DNA of 64,000 bases from Evernia prunastri (lineage: Eukaryota; Ascomycota; Lecanoromycetes; Lecanorales; Parmeliaceae). The stretch covers positions 1 through 64,000 of the forward strand of contig NKYR01000097.1 of assembly GCA_003184365.1 (NCBI GenBank), given 5' to 3'. A program made the position numbers and the translations under genes. How positions within the stretch are numbered: the first letter of the stretch is position 1; every line of letters begins with the position of its first letter. Shown here in pieces: positions 28,817 to 40,577 of this stretch. The notes under the pieces are model-generated. The model searched no databases and was not told the DNA's origin. It saw only the letters and a program-made list of their open reading frames with translations.

Positions 28817-31800
28817 TCATCCCTTGTTTCTCAAATGCACTGGTACATACTTCCCAGCTGCAGGCTTCTCATTGGCCGGACTTTCTGTCCTTGCTGCTCC
28901 CAACGAGGATGCAGGTCGCCCACCTTCAGCGGGACTCGAATCCCTACCTGGGGCCCCCCTCAAACCATCCAAAAACCTGGGTGCAGGTCTGTCAGCTGGC
29001 GAGCCATCACGGCCCAATCCATCACGCGGACCACTAGGGCGCCATCTTGCAGGTGGTTGTGCGCCAGAACTTTCATCTCGAGGACCAGGCGATGGCGTTG
29101 CATCACACCGGCCACGAGGAGCAGCGTCGCCTGGACGACGGGCTGGTGGGACATATCCACTCGCCTTCTTTGGTAACTGTGCTTCCTCCGTAGCGTTATC
29201 TGTCAGTGGAGCAGTAGGCTGAGGGGCATCCCCTGTAGCTTCGGCTTGTTTTCGAGCAGCTTCTCTGTCTCTCCACGTGGGCTTACTACCGGCAAGGGCA
29301 AGCTTTGGAGGCCCCGATGGCCTCTCGGAAGATTCGGTTCGCGCTGGGTCGGCAGGTCGGATCGGTGTGGGGCGTTCTGGAAGACGTGCACCGCTTCTCA
29401 TAGCTTTAATTTTAGCCTCTGCCGCCTCTTCTTTTTGGCGTTGAATCGCAGCTTTCTCGTCAAGTTCTCTAAAATAATGTTAACATGTGTTACGAGCTGT
29501 GTACAGAAGATGTAGAGCTCACCTTCGCTCGGCATCTCTCTTCGCCCTAGCCTCGGCCAATAGACGCTTCTTCTCTTGTTCGGCGGCTGCCTTTTCCTTG
29601 GCTTCTCGCGCAATCCTTTCCTCTTCCTCCTGGGCGCGTTTTTCAGCCTCTTCATGCTCTCTCTGTTCGTGAGCTTTCCGTTCACGCGCTTCACGCTTTC
29701 GCTTGTCTACAGCACCCTGGAATTCGCGATCCGCTGCCTTTCTTCGCTTTTCGAATTCGTCGTGACGACGTTCCTTCAAATCCTTGTGGAATTGTTCATA
29801 AATTGGCAGCAGCCGACTTAGTCGATGTTTGAGCGACACATCTTCCCTGTGCTTTCGCTCTGACTCCCTCAACGTCTCTGCTTTTGATTTCTCGTAAGCA
29901 GCAAAGTCTCGTTCACGTTGTGCCTCGTAGTCTTTTGGCAAAAGTTTGATCTCCTCCTTTCGAAAAGCGCGTTCCAAGTGATCGATGCGCTTCCCAGTGA
30001 CTCTAAGATTCTTGAAGAGATCGTTCTTCTCCTTCTCAAGTTGAGAGATCCTCAGAAGTCGAAGTTGGTTGCTATCGAGATCTTTCACATCAACATCTCC
30101 AATGTTGATGCCTTTTTTAACAAGGTCACTAAGCTCTTTCTCGTTGTTCTCCCGACGTATGCGATCTTGCTCATCCTTCATGCGTTTACGTTCGCGCTCT
30201 TTGTGCTCTTCCGCCAAACGCAAAGCTTCGGCTTCCTGGCGCTGTTGAGCAACGATCCGCTTTCGCGTCTCTTCCTCCTTCTGCTTCTTCTGGAGTGCGT
30301 CAGAGGCCAGCTCCTTCTTTTTCTCTATGATGGCTCGTCTTGCCAAAGTATCTTGGTGTTCTTGCTCGGCACCGGCTTGCGCTCTTAAGAGTGCTGCAGC
30401 CTTAGCTTGCTGTCTTGCCTCATTATACTCGGGATCAACATATTGACAGGTAACGTAGAGTGTTTTTGCCAAGCGATTGAGCTGGGAGCGAACGATTTCG
30501 GCTGGGGTGCGCTGCAGTCGTTGAACGGAGCTTCTCTCACTCTCGGCGGACCCAGAGCCGCTCCCAGGATGAAGAGCTTTTGCGGACGAGAACACATCCG
30601 AGTCGAAGGTAAGAACACCAGTGGCATGATCGATCCGGATTGCCAGGTCGCCTTTTTTACATCCATTCATGATAAATTTCTCGATGGAGGCGGCAGTTAC
30701 TTGGAAAGGTTCGGGAAACCGGGCGAGCTGATGCACATAGCTCAGTTCCACAGACTCATATACTTGCGACAACTGCTGGAACAATCTTGTTAGTATGACT
30801 TGCTGTAAAGGCAGCACATATTTCTCCATCTCTGGATCTGCGCCAATTTGCGCGAGGATAGGCGATATCTTTTTACAGATAGAGAGAGGGTGAAAGTCGA
30901 CCTCGAGGATCTGATACAGCTCCCGGATCTCTGGTTTGGCGCGCTTCAGAAGTCCTTTACTCATAGCGTCCTTGAAAAGTACAGCCCTAGTTGGCGCATG
31001 GGACATGCCAAGAAGGTTGGTAAGGCGGTTGTTCTTATTTTTGCGAGCCTCATCAACATCGATAAGAGCGCCACGGGAACGAGAAGTGCTTATGACGGGA
31101 ATTGAAAGTGCGGAAAGTAGGACGAAGGACGCCGCCCTGCTCATATCCGCTTCCGTTACGGCAGGGTTATCTTTCTTCGAACTTTGGCCCAAGGCGACCG
31201 TATTCGCAGATTGACGAAGGAGGTTGTAGTATCTGCTCCAAGAAGCAGCATGGAATAAATAATTTTCGCTGACAAGGAAGATGCGAGTAAGCTTCTCATA
31301 GTAGTTCGCCATCATGATGTTTTTCGCTGGGCGTTTGCTCAAGCTGAGGAGGGTGTGAATGTCCTCCACACTGCGGAAAGCTTCTTGCCATAGCTCAAGC
31401 TCTACCGCAACGTTAAGCTGCTGGAAACGAGTGTCGAGGTGACGCTGCAGGGTATCGGGATCATTCAAGTTGATGGCATGCATCTGTGATTGGTATTTGG
31501 CCGCATTCTGTACGTGATTTCGTAGTAGCTCGCAAAGTCTTCGGAATTCTGTCTTGCGAGCGAAATGCTGACAGAACGTAAATGCTAGCATAGCTGTCGA
31601 CTGGTACATGACTTCCAATCGTGCGTTGTTCTTCAGTATTTCCAACACGGTCCGGTAGGTTTCCCACAGGAACTTCAGCCATGGTGTAACGATAGCTCTG
31701 TCTGTTCGGTCTCTGGATTGCTCGCCCGAGACAGTTGATAGTAGTATTGATTCTGGCGTCTCTATAGCCTCGAGATCCTCCACGTTCGCACCAGAAGCTG

Positions 31801-32297
31801 TAGGCTCGAGGGTCGACTGGACCTGGTCTGCTTTTGCTTGAGCTTCCGTGACTTTGGCTTCTGCGAGTTCAATGAATTTTTTGAGAACAAGCTGCGTGCG
31901 GTTACAATTAATCCGGAATGCTTATGCCAAATACATTGCGGGTCTACGTACCTCGATTGTGCCAACATTTGTGTTTTGTGCAGTGTTTTTGTATTGGTAG
32001 AGCCCATCCTTGGCCAATTTACCTTTTTTGAGGTCGACACAGAGCTCAACGAACAGTATCATTACAGGTTCGAGAGATGTGATGGGGCTATTTCTAGACC
32101 TCTTAGACGTGACATGTTCGTGTAGGATAGTGAGAGCAGCTGGAGACTGCTCAACAGCGATGAGTTCTTGTGCTCGCTGGCGTTCACAACATGTTAGCCA
32201 TCCACATTGAGTGCAGCTTGGACTGGACAGCTGAAAGGGGCGCACGATGACCTACCTTGAGCACATTCTCTGGTTTCGTATGCGGTGGAGGAGCCAT
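28817..32297 (-). CDS. TIF32: Translation initiation factor eIF3 subunit a
   Basis: Scaffold subunit of eIF3, which recruits the 43S complex to mRNA. Four exons on the minus strand: 32297-32256, 32176-31952, 31891-29523 and 29468-28817, giving 1,095 residues. The N-terminus MAPPPHTKPENVLKRAQEL is diagnostic. The helical repeats and PCI domain (about residues 330-500) include YEKLTRIFLVSENYLFHAAS and end in QPF/VTAASIEKFIMNG-like sequence. From about residue 550 comes the long Arg/Lys/Glu coiled coil (KKELASDALQKKQKEEETRK), then a Pro/Arg-rich tail ending GKYVPVHLRNKG. Exon 1 is only 42 bases. It is transcribed away from the G-gamma gene 376 bp off. Confidence 0.95.
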
Positions 32298-32673
32298 CTT
32301 GGGCGGCCTCTGTTGAAAGATTAAGAAAAGGGCGACCAGTTGGACAATCAAGCAGGACGTGTGTATCTCCCTTTGATGATGATGATGAGTCTTAACGTTT
32401 GTAAGGCACGCTCGGCAAGATCAGATTTTGTGTGGAGGACTTTAGCGTCCCGCTAGTGACTAGCGGCCAGAAAGTCCGCCAGACGTCCAATTGGCGCGCC
32501 GCGCACCCACCACCGCAACTTCAGTATAGCAACGGGCGAGAATACGAACAATCCATCTCCGTGCGGGGACAAAAGCATCGAGGCGTCTCTCAGTATCGTT
32601 ATCAGCTACATCGATTGCACCTCATCCTCTTCAACTTCCAAGCTACGCCTGGGCGAGCCCCTCAATTGACAAG
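32298..32673. promoter_or_regulatory. Shared promoter region of eIF3a and G-gamma
   Basis: 376 bp between two divergent starts. It holds a GATGATGATGATGA microsatellite near 32377-32391 and GC-rich stretches but no clear TATA box. The shared promoter is inferred from geometry only. Confidence 0.5.
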
Positions 32674-33113
32674 ATGCCAACAGCTTACGAGATCCGCGCT
32701 GGGGGAGACGTCAAGAACAAGAAGCAATCCATGGCAGATCTGAAGCTCCGTCGCCTGAATGAGCTCAACTCGCGGCTGAGAGAAGACTTAGAGCGACCCC
32801 GGATCAAAGTGTCGGAAGCCTCAATGTCGTGAGCGCTGCCTCCCTCTCTGCGACAGAGTGTGGTTGTCAGCAACGCTAATCTTAAAATGTCACCTCAGAT
32901 TAATACAGTATTGCACGAACACAAAGGATTTCATGGTTCCCTCTATGTGGGGTTCGGTCAGTACAGTTCAACACCATCCTACGGTCAATGGCGCGTTGAT
33001 AGTTGGCGCTGTGTAATTTGACTCGCTAACACCACCCGGTTATCTTCCAGGTCGACAAGCGCGAAGATCCATATGCTCCACAACAATCGAAGGGCTGTTG
33101 CACAATCATGTGA
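32674..33113 (+). CDS. STE18: Heterotrimeric G protein gamma subunit
   Basis: Partner of G-beta in pheromone and nutrient signalling at the plasma membrane. Three exons, 32674-32828, 32899-32956 and 33051-33113, give 91 residues, the usual size of the filamentous-fungal protein. The helix that binds G-beta reads KQSMADLKLRRLNELNSRLR. The DPYAP-containing stretch and a terminal CCTIM follow: the last four residues form a CaaX box for prenylation, and the preceding Cys is a likely palmitoylation site. Junction codons TCA and TCG/GTC are kept. The short exons explain why no single long frame is visible. The orthologue call is firm; the filamentous-fungal name varies by species. Confidence 0.95.
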
Positions 33114-33851
33114 AGCTGGCTTCTTTGCTCGGCCTGGCGTTCTACGGTTATCTCGCATGTGTCCTCGATACCATTTTCCTTTCCCCCACCTCGACATCAA
33201 GTATCCGTTCTACAATGGATCAGTCAAATCTCTCTGGGCGCCTCGCATGAAGCATGGTCATAGTAAAAGGAAAAACTGGATGGATTCCGTCGTTTGGTGG
33301 CTTAGCCACATCGATGTCTAATGGACGTTTCGTTCTGGCTTTGGCACCAACACGTCCAATCTCGAACGCAATCAGGTCCAGTACGATGATGGTCGATATG
33401 ATGTCTACTGATTGTTGCCGGCCGGCATGCTCCTTTCTTTGTATGGATGGTGGTTTTCGTGTAATAGCAAAGCTTTCTTTTGTGTCTATGGTGGATGTCC
33501 ACGCAGTCTATAATACGTGCTAATGGCTGGTTTCGATGGTGGAGCGACATGTACCAGATTTACAGATCTACGGCATACCATCGTTGGGCCTGAGCGTGAA
33601 GGTTTTGTAGATAGCAAACTTGATAAAGGCAACGGCAACGAAGACTTTTGAAAGTGGTGACAACTGTAAGACTGTAATATGACGTGATCAAAGCTTAGAA
33701 AAAAGTCACCTCTAGGGTAATATACCTTGCTGTCAACATCAGTCAATATCAGTCAGTAGCAGTCAGTAGCATCATCTATCATCTATCATCTATCATCTAT
33801 CATCTTCCCCGTCAACTATCACTTGACATTTGCTACAACCAATCCCTCAAC
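33114..33851. other. Intergenic, with a 7-bp microsatellite
   Basis: 3' flank of G-gamma and promoter of the Rdx gene. A run of about five ATCTATC-type 7-mers lies at 33771-33804, preceded by AGTCAGTAGC repeats. No gene is supported. Confidence 0.5.
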
Positions 33852-35435
33852 ATGGAACCTAGGCCTGAGGCAGGACCCTTAGCCCCTGTGCAATTACCTC
33901 GTATTACCATCAGCTTTTGTACTCAGTTGAGTATTTCACTCTTTCCCCAGCCTTGTGTTGTTTCTTCCTGACTTCTGAATATTTGATACCCTCTACCCTG
34001 CACATCGAAATGCAAGACTTGTCGCACGCTCAAATTCTCTTCTCTAGAAGCCTGTTCTACCACCTCAACATAATTACACATGAGGACAAGGATCTGCTGA
34101 CTCTGGAGTTATTTAGATGTAAATGGATGCTTCGTGCAGCATATGTACGTTGCCCGTCCCTTGCACCCAATAAGTGTCCTGCCAGTTGGAACACCTCTGC
34201 ATCCCTTCCTTTTCACGCGAGAAGTGCCAGCAATTGCATCCCTTCCTCTCTTGTTTCGAATATCAGAACCATGACGTTGACAAGCTTCCCTCTTCCCTTG
34301 ACATAGTACTCGGCTCCATCATGGTCACAGATCGTGACAAAATGGACTTGTTTCGCTATTTAGATCTCATGTTTTTGAAAAGATCCTCATTCTTACAAAC
34401 TGTTAACTCCTAGACCTTACTTGCTCTCTGTATTGCTTACTTGCTCGTTTAGTTTGCCCAAGAACTTCTCTCGACATTCTCCACATCCCTGGGTGAAGTC
34501 TCGCTTATTCCTGGAACCGGTGGTGTTTTCACTATAGACATTCTTTACAGGCAACCAGGTCAAGAAGCTGCCAGCGGGAAATCTCCTACCACCCAAACAG
34601 CTCGACTCTGGGATCGGAAAGCTGAAGGCGGGTTTCCCGGTACGTCTACCTAAGATCCCATCGATTCTGTTCGTTGCTCCTGTGTGATCAATCCCCAGTG
34701 GCTCTCCACTTTTCAATAAAGTACCTTCGCGTCAACTTGTGCTGGGGATGTGTCTTCCCTTTTTTGCTTTTAATATATATAATGCACGCCTTGTCTATCA
34801 CTTTCGTGTACATTCTGAAATCCATCAGTATCTGTACTTGTACGCCATATCTCCTAATATCTTCATGCCATTTGACCTTTTACCAGCCAGATTACCTTAG
34901 CACTACACTTTTTTCAACTGTATGGGTGGAGCCACATAAGCAAGTACATCCTGACCTCCTTTTTCACAGAAGTGAAGAACCTTAAGCAGCTCGTCCGAAA
35001 TATTGTAAGTCATCTCTTCTGATCCACTAGTCCCCCTTTTAATCAACTTTTGGGAGCCGGAAACCTCTTCCGGCTCTTGAGACTTGAGACATATTTTCTT
35101 GAATCCAGAACTATCTTTTCAACGAAACTCACACCGAAACTCTTCAGATCGATCCTCTTCGTGATCTAGGGCACGTCGATCGTGATCACAATGGGAAGAA
35201 GCCTGGGTCAACTTTGGACGAGGGAACTTATATGTCGACGGTTCAGTCTTTTGAGGGAAAGGCCAAGGAAAGTATCCAGCAACATCGGCAAACACTGTTC
35301 ACGACTGATAATTTAAAGTTGTCAAAGGACCATCAGGAGCAGACCATAGCTACAGACGCTGACGCAGCTGTAGCGAGGGCCGCCGCCTTGGAAAAAAGCG
35401 GAAAGCAAGGGACGCGGAAGGAGAATGAGCCCTGA
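33852..35435 (+). CDS. Rdx/SelW-family thioredoxin-like protein (Cys form)
   Basis: Small redox protein of the Rdx/SelT/W/H family, with a CxxC in a thioredoxin-like fold. Five exons, 33852-33925, 34117-34144, 34453-34639, 34970-35004 and 35148-35435, give 203 residues. The active site is CTQCKW, split by intron 1 exactly inside the Gln codon. Family landmarks follow: FAQELLSTFSTSLGEVSLIPG, GGVFTIDIL, ARLWDRKAEGGFP, then EVKNLKQLVRN and IDPLRDLGHVDR. A charged, disordered C-terminus is typical of fungal members. It uses Cys-Cys with no UGA codon, so it is not a selenoprotein. Intron lengths (about 190-330 bp for the first three) are longer than those of its neighbours. Confidence 0.92.
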
Positions 35436-35963
35436 GGGAGGTCGCTTGTGAAGACTATGGACTGTAAGAGAGGGACTACTGGCATTCCACGGCCATGGGC
35501 ACTACTTTTGAGCCCGTGTAAATAGTCTCTGACACATCTGGACTCCAAATTTCTGTCTTCATTTCGTAGCTTTGAGTATCATTCAAATCAGGCGATTTAT
35601 GCTCTGCAGATTTTAGGAGCTGGGTTCGGGGGCGTCGCATATCAGATGGTGGCAGCCTAATCTTGTCACAAGGGTTGGGCTCCACACTGATAACCCTTTG
35701 GAACCATAAGATAATAACCGTATCGGTATGCTGCGATCTACTTATTATCTTCGCTAGCAATCTTAAAGAAGTTCGAAGCGCTGATGAGCACATCTCCAAA
35801 TGCTGACCCGAAGCGGCACCGCATCCATGACCAGCTAGTTTGATACAAGTACGACGACTGAAGCATTACAGCGCCCACATCTTACCCAGTGTGGTCTCTG
35901 CAATCACAATCTCGCCATAAAATTTTATCTTGAGCAGGTCCTGTCAACTACAACGCTGCTCAA
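35436..35963. other. Convergent 3' ends of Rdx and Fun30 genes
   Basis: Intergenic. A minus-strand frame at 35476-35799 shows no motif and is not called. Confidence 0.45.
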
Positions 35964-38900
35964 TCAAGTATCCAACATCTCGTCCTCGACCTTCAAATCC
36001 TCTTCTAATTTCCCCAACACCATTTCTTCAACCATCTTCGCTCCTTGCTTCTCGGCAGCAATCCCAGCTTTCCTATTATCTCCTTCGTCGGCAACGACTC
36101 CAGCCACACGATCATCAAGGGCCAGTTTCGTCTCGCCCAAGGCATGGATCTGTTCCTCGATTGTATTCTCTGTCACTAGTCTAACCACCTCGACTTCCCT
36201 GGTCTGGCCGACACGATGGGCTCTATTCTCGGCTTGTTGATCACTTTGAGGATTGAACGACGAATCGAATATTATCACTTTGTTGGCGCCTTTCCCAGGT
36301 CAGTATGAATTTTGTATCACTCTCAGGATCAGCTTACAAGCAAGATTAATACCTGCGCCTCCTGCGCCTGTTGAAAGGAGAAATACCGTAATGTCTTCTT
36401 CTTCGTGGAATTGATCGATCATGTCTTGACGTTGTTCCATGGGGGTGGACCCGTCAAGTCGGAAGAACTGCATCGCCAATGTCTCCATGACAGCTTCTAG
36501 TATGTCCAGGACCATGACGAATTGAGAGAAAATGAGGACCCTGTCTCCATTCTGTTTGAATGCTTCAAGGAGTGAAGCCAGTTTGCAGACCTTGCCGGAA
36601 TCCATCCACGGATTGTCTTGAAGAAGAAACTTGGTCATAGTCCGAGGGTGATGCTCACAGAATCGGTGAAGTTCCATGTCTGTCATAACCTCCATGTCTT
36701 CGTAGATTAGTTCAACATTAGAATGCTCGTACTCCTCCTCTCCCAAGCAGGCTTTGGCCATCTTTGCAATGACTCTATCGTCATAAAGGCGACGGAATAG
36801 TAAAGGGTGAATCGAGGCTTTTCGAAAAGCCATCATAACGTTAGAGCTCTCATTACCAGTCTTTTCACCAGCAGCCCGTGCTGTGACAACCCGAAGTGCC
36901 CGGGCCTTTTCCATCGCATAGATCTCAGACTGAGCTTTAAACATTTCGCAATACTCTACTCTTCGTATTTTAGCCGGAAGATACTTCAAGACCTGATACT
37001 TCTTCCGCCGCAACACAAACGGCGTCATCATGGACTTCGCCCGAGCAATTCGTTGATTTGATAGTAACGCGGCATGAGAATCGTCAGAGGTCTTGGCTTT
37101 ATGACTAAAAATGGCTTCAAGATCTTCACTGTGTTCTCTGAAGACTGATGGCAGAATGAATCCTAGCAGAGAGGCAAGTTCCCGGAGATTGTTTTGTAAA
37201 GGTGTACCTGTCAGAAGCAGACGGAATTGTGTTGGAATCCTCATAAGGGCTTCATACCCCGCAGACTTGCTGTTCTTCAGGAGATGGCCCTCGTCATATA
37301 CACAGACTACAGGTTTCAGCTTCCGGAGGAATTTGTTATCGTCCTTTGTCTTGGCCAATGTGTATGTCGTGACGACAATATTGAGAGTGTCCAGACTGTT
37401 TAAGATTTGGGTCTGGATCCCGGGTCTCTCACTCTGACCGGCGTAGTATGGCATGACATGGAGCTTAGGGCAAAATATCGAAAACTCTCGTAACCAGTTC
37501 TCCAGGGTAGAGCCCGGAACGACGACCAAATGAGGGCCTTTGATTCCCTTCTCAAGCAAGTGAGCAAGGAAAGCTACCACTTGACATGTCTTTCCCAGTC
37601 CCATATCATCGGCCAGAATACAGGATAATTTTCGCTCGAACAACAGAGAAAGCCAGTTAACACCCACTACCTGATAGAGTACACAGTCAGCCTCACCTTC
37701 GAGGAACCAAACAGTGGCGACTATCCTGAAGAAAACGTACCTGGTAGTCCTTAAGCTGTACACCCTTTGCCATAAGAGAAGGCTGTGGCAGGAACGCATG
37801 CCTTCGAGTCTTCTTAACATCCCCTTCTTCATCCGAAACTACGACGCTGTTCGGTGTGCCGATAGCAGAGTCTCGAGGAGAAATACCTCGCTCAAAGCTG
37901 ACAAGTTCGAGTTCACCCTCCGTTGCTGCTCCAAATAAATTGACACCCCAGCCTTTCATGTCCTCCTTCAACGGCATTGCCAACTCCTCACATCGCTTGA
38001 CAAGTTCATCAATAGCCTCGTAGCCCGTCCACATGTTTAAGCACTTGTCAACGACCTTGTCCCCAATCGGTTTGCGTGCCGTCTTTCTCTTGGTCTTTGT
38101 TTTTCCTGGGACATCGCTCGAAATTTGACGAACATCCTCTAACGATCCAAATGGCTTCTGGGATAGGAGCACAGATGCAACCTCTTGCGTGATACCAGCC
38201 AAATCCACGAGATCGGGAACCGAACATGTATTAAAGAAATTAAGGACCCTCAGGTCCAGCTCAGAATCAAAGCCCGTTCCCACACCTGAATCAGAATCAT
38301 CTGGATCGGGCGTAGCAGGTTTTGAGAACGAAACAGGAGATGGCTGCTCTGGTGCTGCAGCCGGAGATGACTGCTGCTTTCGACCTTGAATCAGCCGTCG
38401 TCGAGGTTTCGGTGCAACAGCAGCGGGTGAGGTAGCTATTCGGGGAAGAGAATCTTGAGTATGCCGGGCTTGTGTAGCTGTCCATTTGTCCTGGATTTTC
38501 AGGTTTGGGGCCTTGATCTGTTGCTTGGCTGGAGCTTTTTTTGGAACTGCTTGACCGGATAGGGAATCCTCGACATCTGAGCTTACAAGGTCAACATGCG
38601 TCGTTCGAGTTTCTTGAGATGCTAGAAGTTCCATAGCATCGTCGAAATTGTACTTCTTTCGCTCCAAAGCATCTTTGCACGCCGGCACCCCGTGATGAGG
38701 AAGAATATGCCGCATACGACTGATTTTCGATCGCAATTGATAGTCCTCTATGTCATCGATGTCGAGTTCGGTAGCAGAAAGTGCTTTGGCAGGTCCTGGT
38801 TGCTTGACTTGCTTAGACGGTTTGCTCGCAGCCCCAAAGACATTCGCCCAAGTGCCGACCGACCGTTTAGAATTAGTGCTGATACGAGACGTGCTTTGTT

Positions 38901-39594
38901 GTTCGTTTCGATTTCGCTGGTCATACACTGACCCTGAGAGCGTCGAGCTTCGAGCTCCAGGTTTTTCAGCGCTGTCAAAAGGCTTGTAGAAAGAATTCGA
39001 CAATATCTCATTGAAACTACCACCAAGCCTTGTGGCCTTGGAGCCATGTGTTTGGCACGAGTGCGTGAATGTGGAAGGCTTGATGTCCGCTCTGCGTCCT
39101 GAATCTGACTCCTCATCGGACGAGGCGCCTCGGAAAAAAGGCTCATCGTCGCTGATGTCCACTATGGGTGCCGCAGGCGGTTTTGTCACACCCTTCGGAG
39201 GTCGAAAAGCTGTTCCAGCCGGTGCCATAATACTAGCAAGTCCTCCCCTCGCAAAATGTCGGCTTGTAGCAGGACTGGGGGACATCTTTCGAGCGGGCGA
39301 AGAGGCTGCTACCTGAACAATGGAGGGCTTCCGGCCAACGCTGTCTTTCCCAGGGGTAGCTTTGCGGACTATCTGTGTAGGTTGTGTGACATATGCTGGG
39401 GGTAAAGGGATTGCGCCGGCTGTGTCTTGTGAGGCGGGGCTGGGCTCTGCTGCTAAAGGGACGGTTGCGATTGTCTCGTAGTCCGCGAAGATGTCGTCGC
39501 CACTATCATTTTGAGAGTCATATGTTTGACTACTCAATGCATCACCGTTTACTAGCTTTCTCCTCTTGGCAGGCGTATCCTCGACAGACTCCAT
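35964..39594 (-). CDS. FUN30: SNF2-family chromatin remodeller, Fun30/SMARCAD1 type
   Basis: ATP-dependent nucleosome remodeller of silent chromatin and DNA-end resection. Three exons on the minus strand, 39594-37741, 37670-36338 and 36289-35964, give 1,170 residues. The N-terminal 550 residues are disordered, with a CUE-like ubiquitin-binding segment (ALERKKYNFDDAMELLASQ). The ATPase core has motif I ADDMGLGKTCQV, DEGH (motif II, in place of the common DEAH), LTGTPLQNN (motif III), RVLIFSQFV (motif IV), STGAGGAGINL (motif V) and a C-terminal Q-x-x-R-x-H-R-x-G-Q motif (motif VI). DEGH is typical of this subfamily. Intron 2 is 47 bp and splits a Cys codon. Confidence 0.95.
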
Positions 39595-39767
39595 GTTGCG
39601 GGAATGGATAAGGATTGTCTTCGTAGGTGCTGTATCTAGATGTTTAACTCAGACCAAAAAAAATGTGCCAAGCCAGAACACACTCTAGAGCACGCGAGGG
39701 AGCGCGACTGACGCCAGGACGCGCTAAGTATATTATCTTTCCAGCATCTGACAGTCCAGTCATTCCA

Positions 39768-40242
39768 ATGACAATAATGACTTCAAGGCGGATCATATCT
39801 ACTGACAAGGATCTGTTTAACAGCAGTGAAAGGGCTGGCGCTCCTAGTATATCGGAGAAGTCCAATATTACCCCTGCAGTTCCTCCGTAGGTTGTCTTTC
39901 TACTGCCCAACAGTCTGGAAACCTCGAGTATGTGGGGCTAGCACTGACAATTCTCCTCTAGATCTGTCATATTTAAGCTATTGGGATTCACTCTGGCAAT
40001 GATAGCAGGTCCTATAGGAACATATTTCTTAACTCTTAACACCATCTTTGGAGGTCCGTCCTACACTTGATAGACGGCGGTGGAAAATACTCACCCATGA
40101 CAATGTAGGCAATTCGACATGGGCAGGAGCAACGGCTGCTTTCATGGCAAATATGGTACTCATAGCATACGTCATAGTCGCTATGCGAGAGGATGAGAGT
40201 GAGAAACTCGCTGCCGAGGAAAAGGCCAGGAAGGAAGAATGA
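39768..40242 (+). CDS. VMA21: V-ATPase assembly factor Vma21
   Basis: ER membrane chaperone for assembly of the V-ATPase Vo sector. Three exons, 39768-39886, 39962-40053 and 40109-40242, give 114 residues. Two membrane segments are clear: SVIFKLLGFTLAMIAGPIGTY (exon 2) and AAFMANMVLIAYVIVAM (exon 3). A short lumenal loop has TIFGGNSTWAG, with a potential N-glycosylation site. The charged C-terminal tail ends KARKEE, where yeast Vma21 has a dilysine ER-retrieval signal; here K-x-E-E is a weaker match. ATG 39768 (MTIMTSRR) was chosen; ATG 39777 would remove three residues. It lies head to head with Fun30, 173 bp away. Confidence 0.9.
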
Positions 40243-40577
40243 CTGTACTGCTACGTACTACTATTACACGGAACTGAATACGATATCTTGAAAAGTATTG
40301 GCATGACGTATGAAACGTTTTCTAAAAGCGCTAAGAGCATGGATCATGCTATGCATTTTGTACCATCTTCATGAGGTCTCGCCAACCTCAACCAGACCAC
40401 TGTGTATTATGGACAAGCTCTTGCCGCTGAATCCAACCGTTGACGCCATCCATGCTGTTCATGATCAAATGCAGTGTGCAAACCATTAAGCATTAATGTT
40501 CATGTATGCAGGAGCAAACCCCACTGGCGGAAAATGCTCCTCAAAAACACTCGAGGCTTTCAACCTCTGCCAACAAT
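40243..40577. other. Convergent 3' ends
   Basis: Between Vma21 (plus) and the DUF2406 gene (minus). Nothing further is recognised. Confidence 0.45.

Noticed and set aside
33771..33804. Possible CRISPR-like or direct-repeat array
   Set aside because: A simple 7 bp microsatellite without spacers; the organism is a eukaryote.
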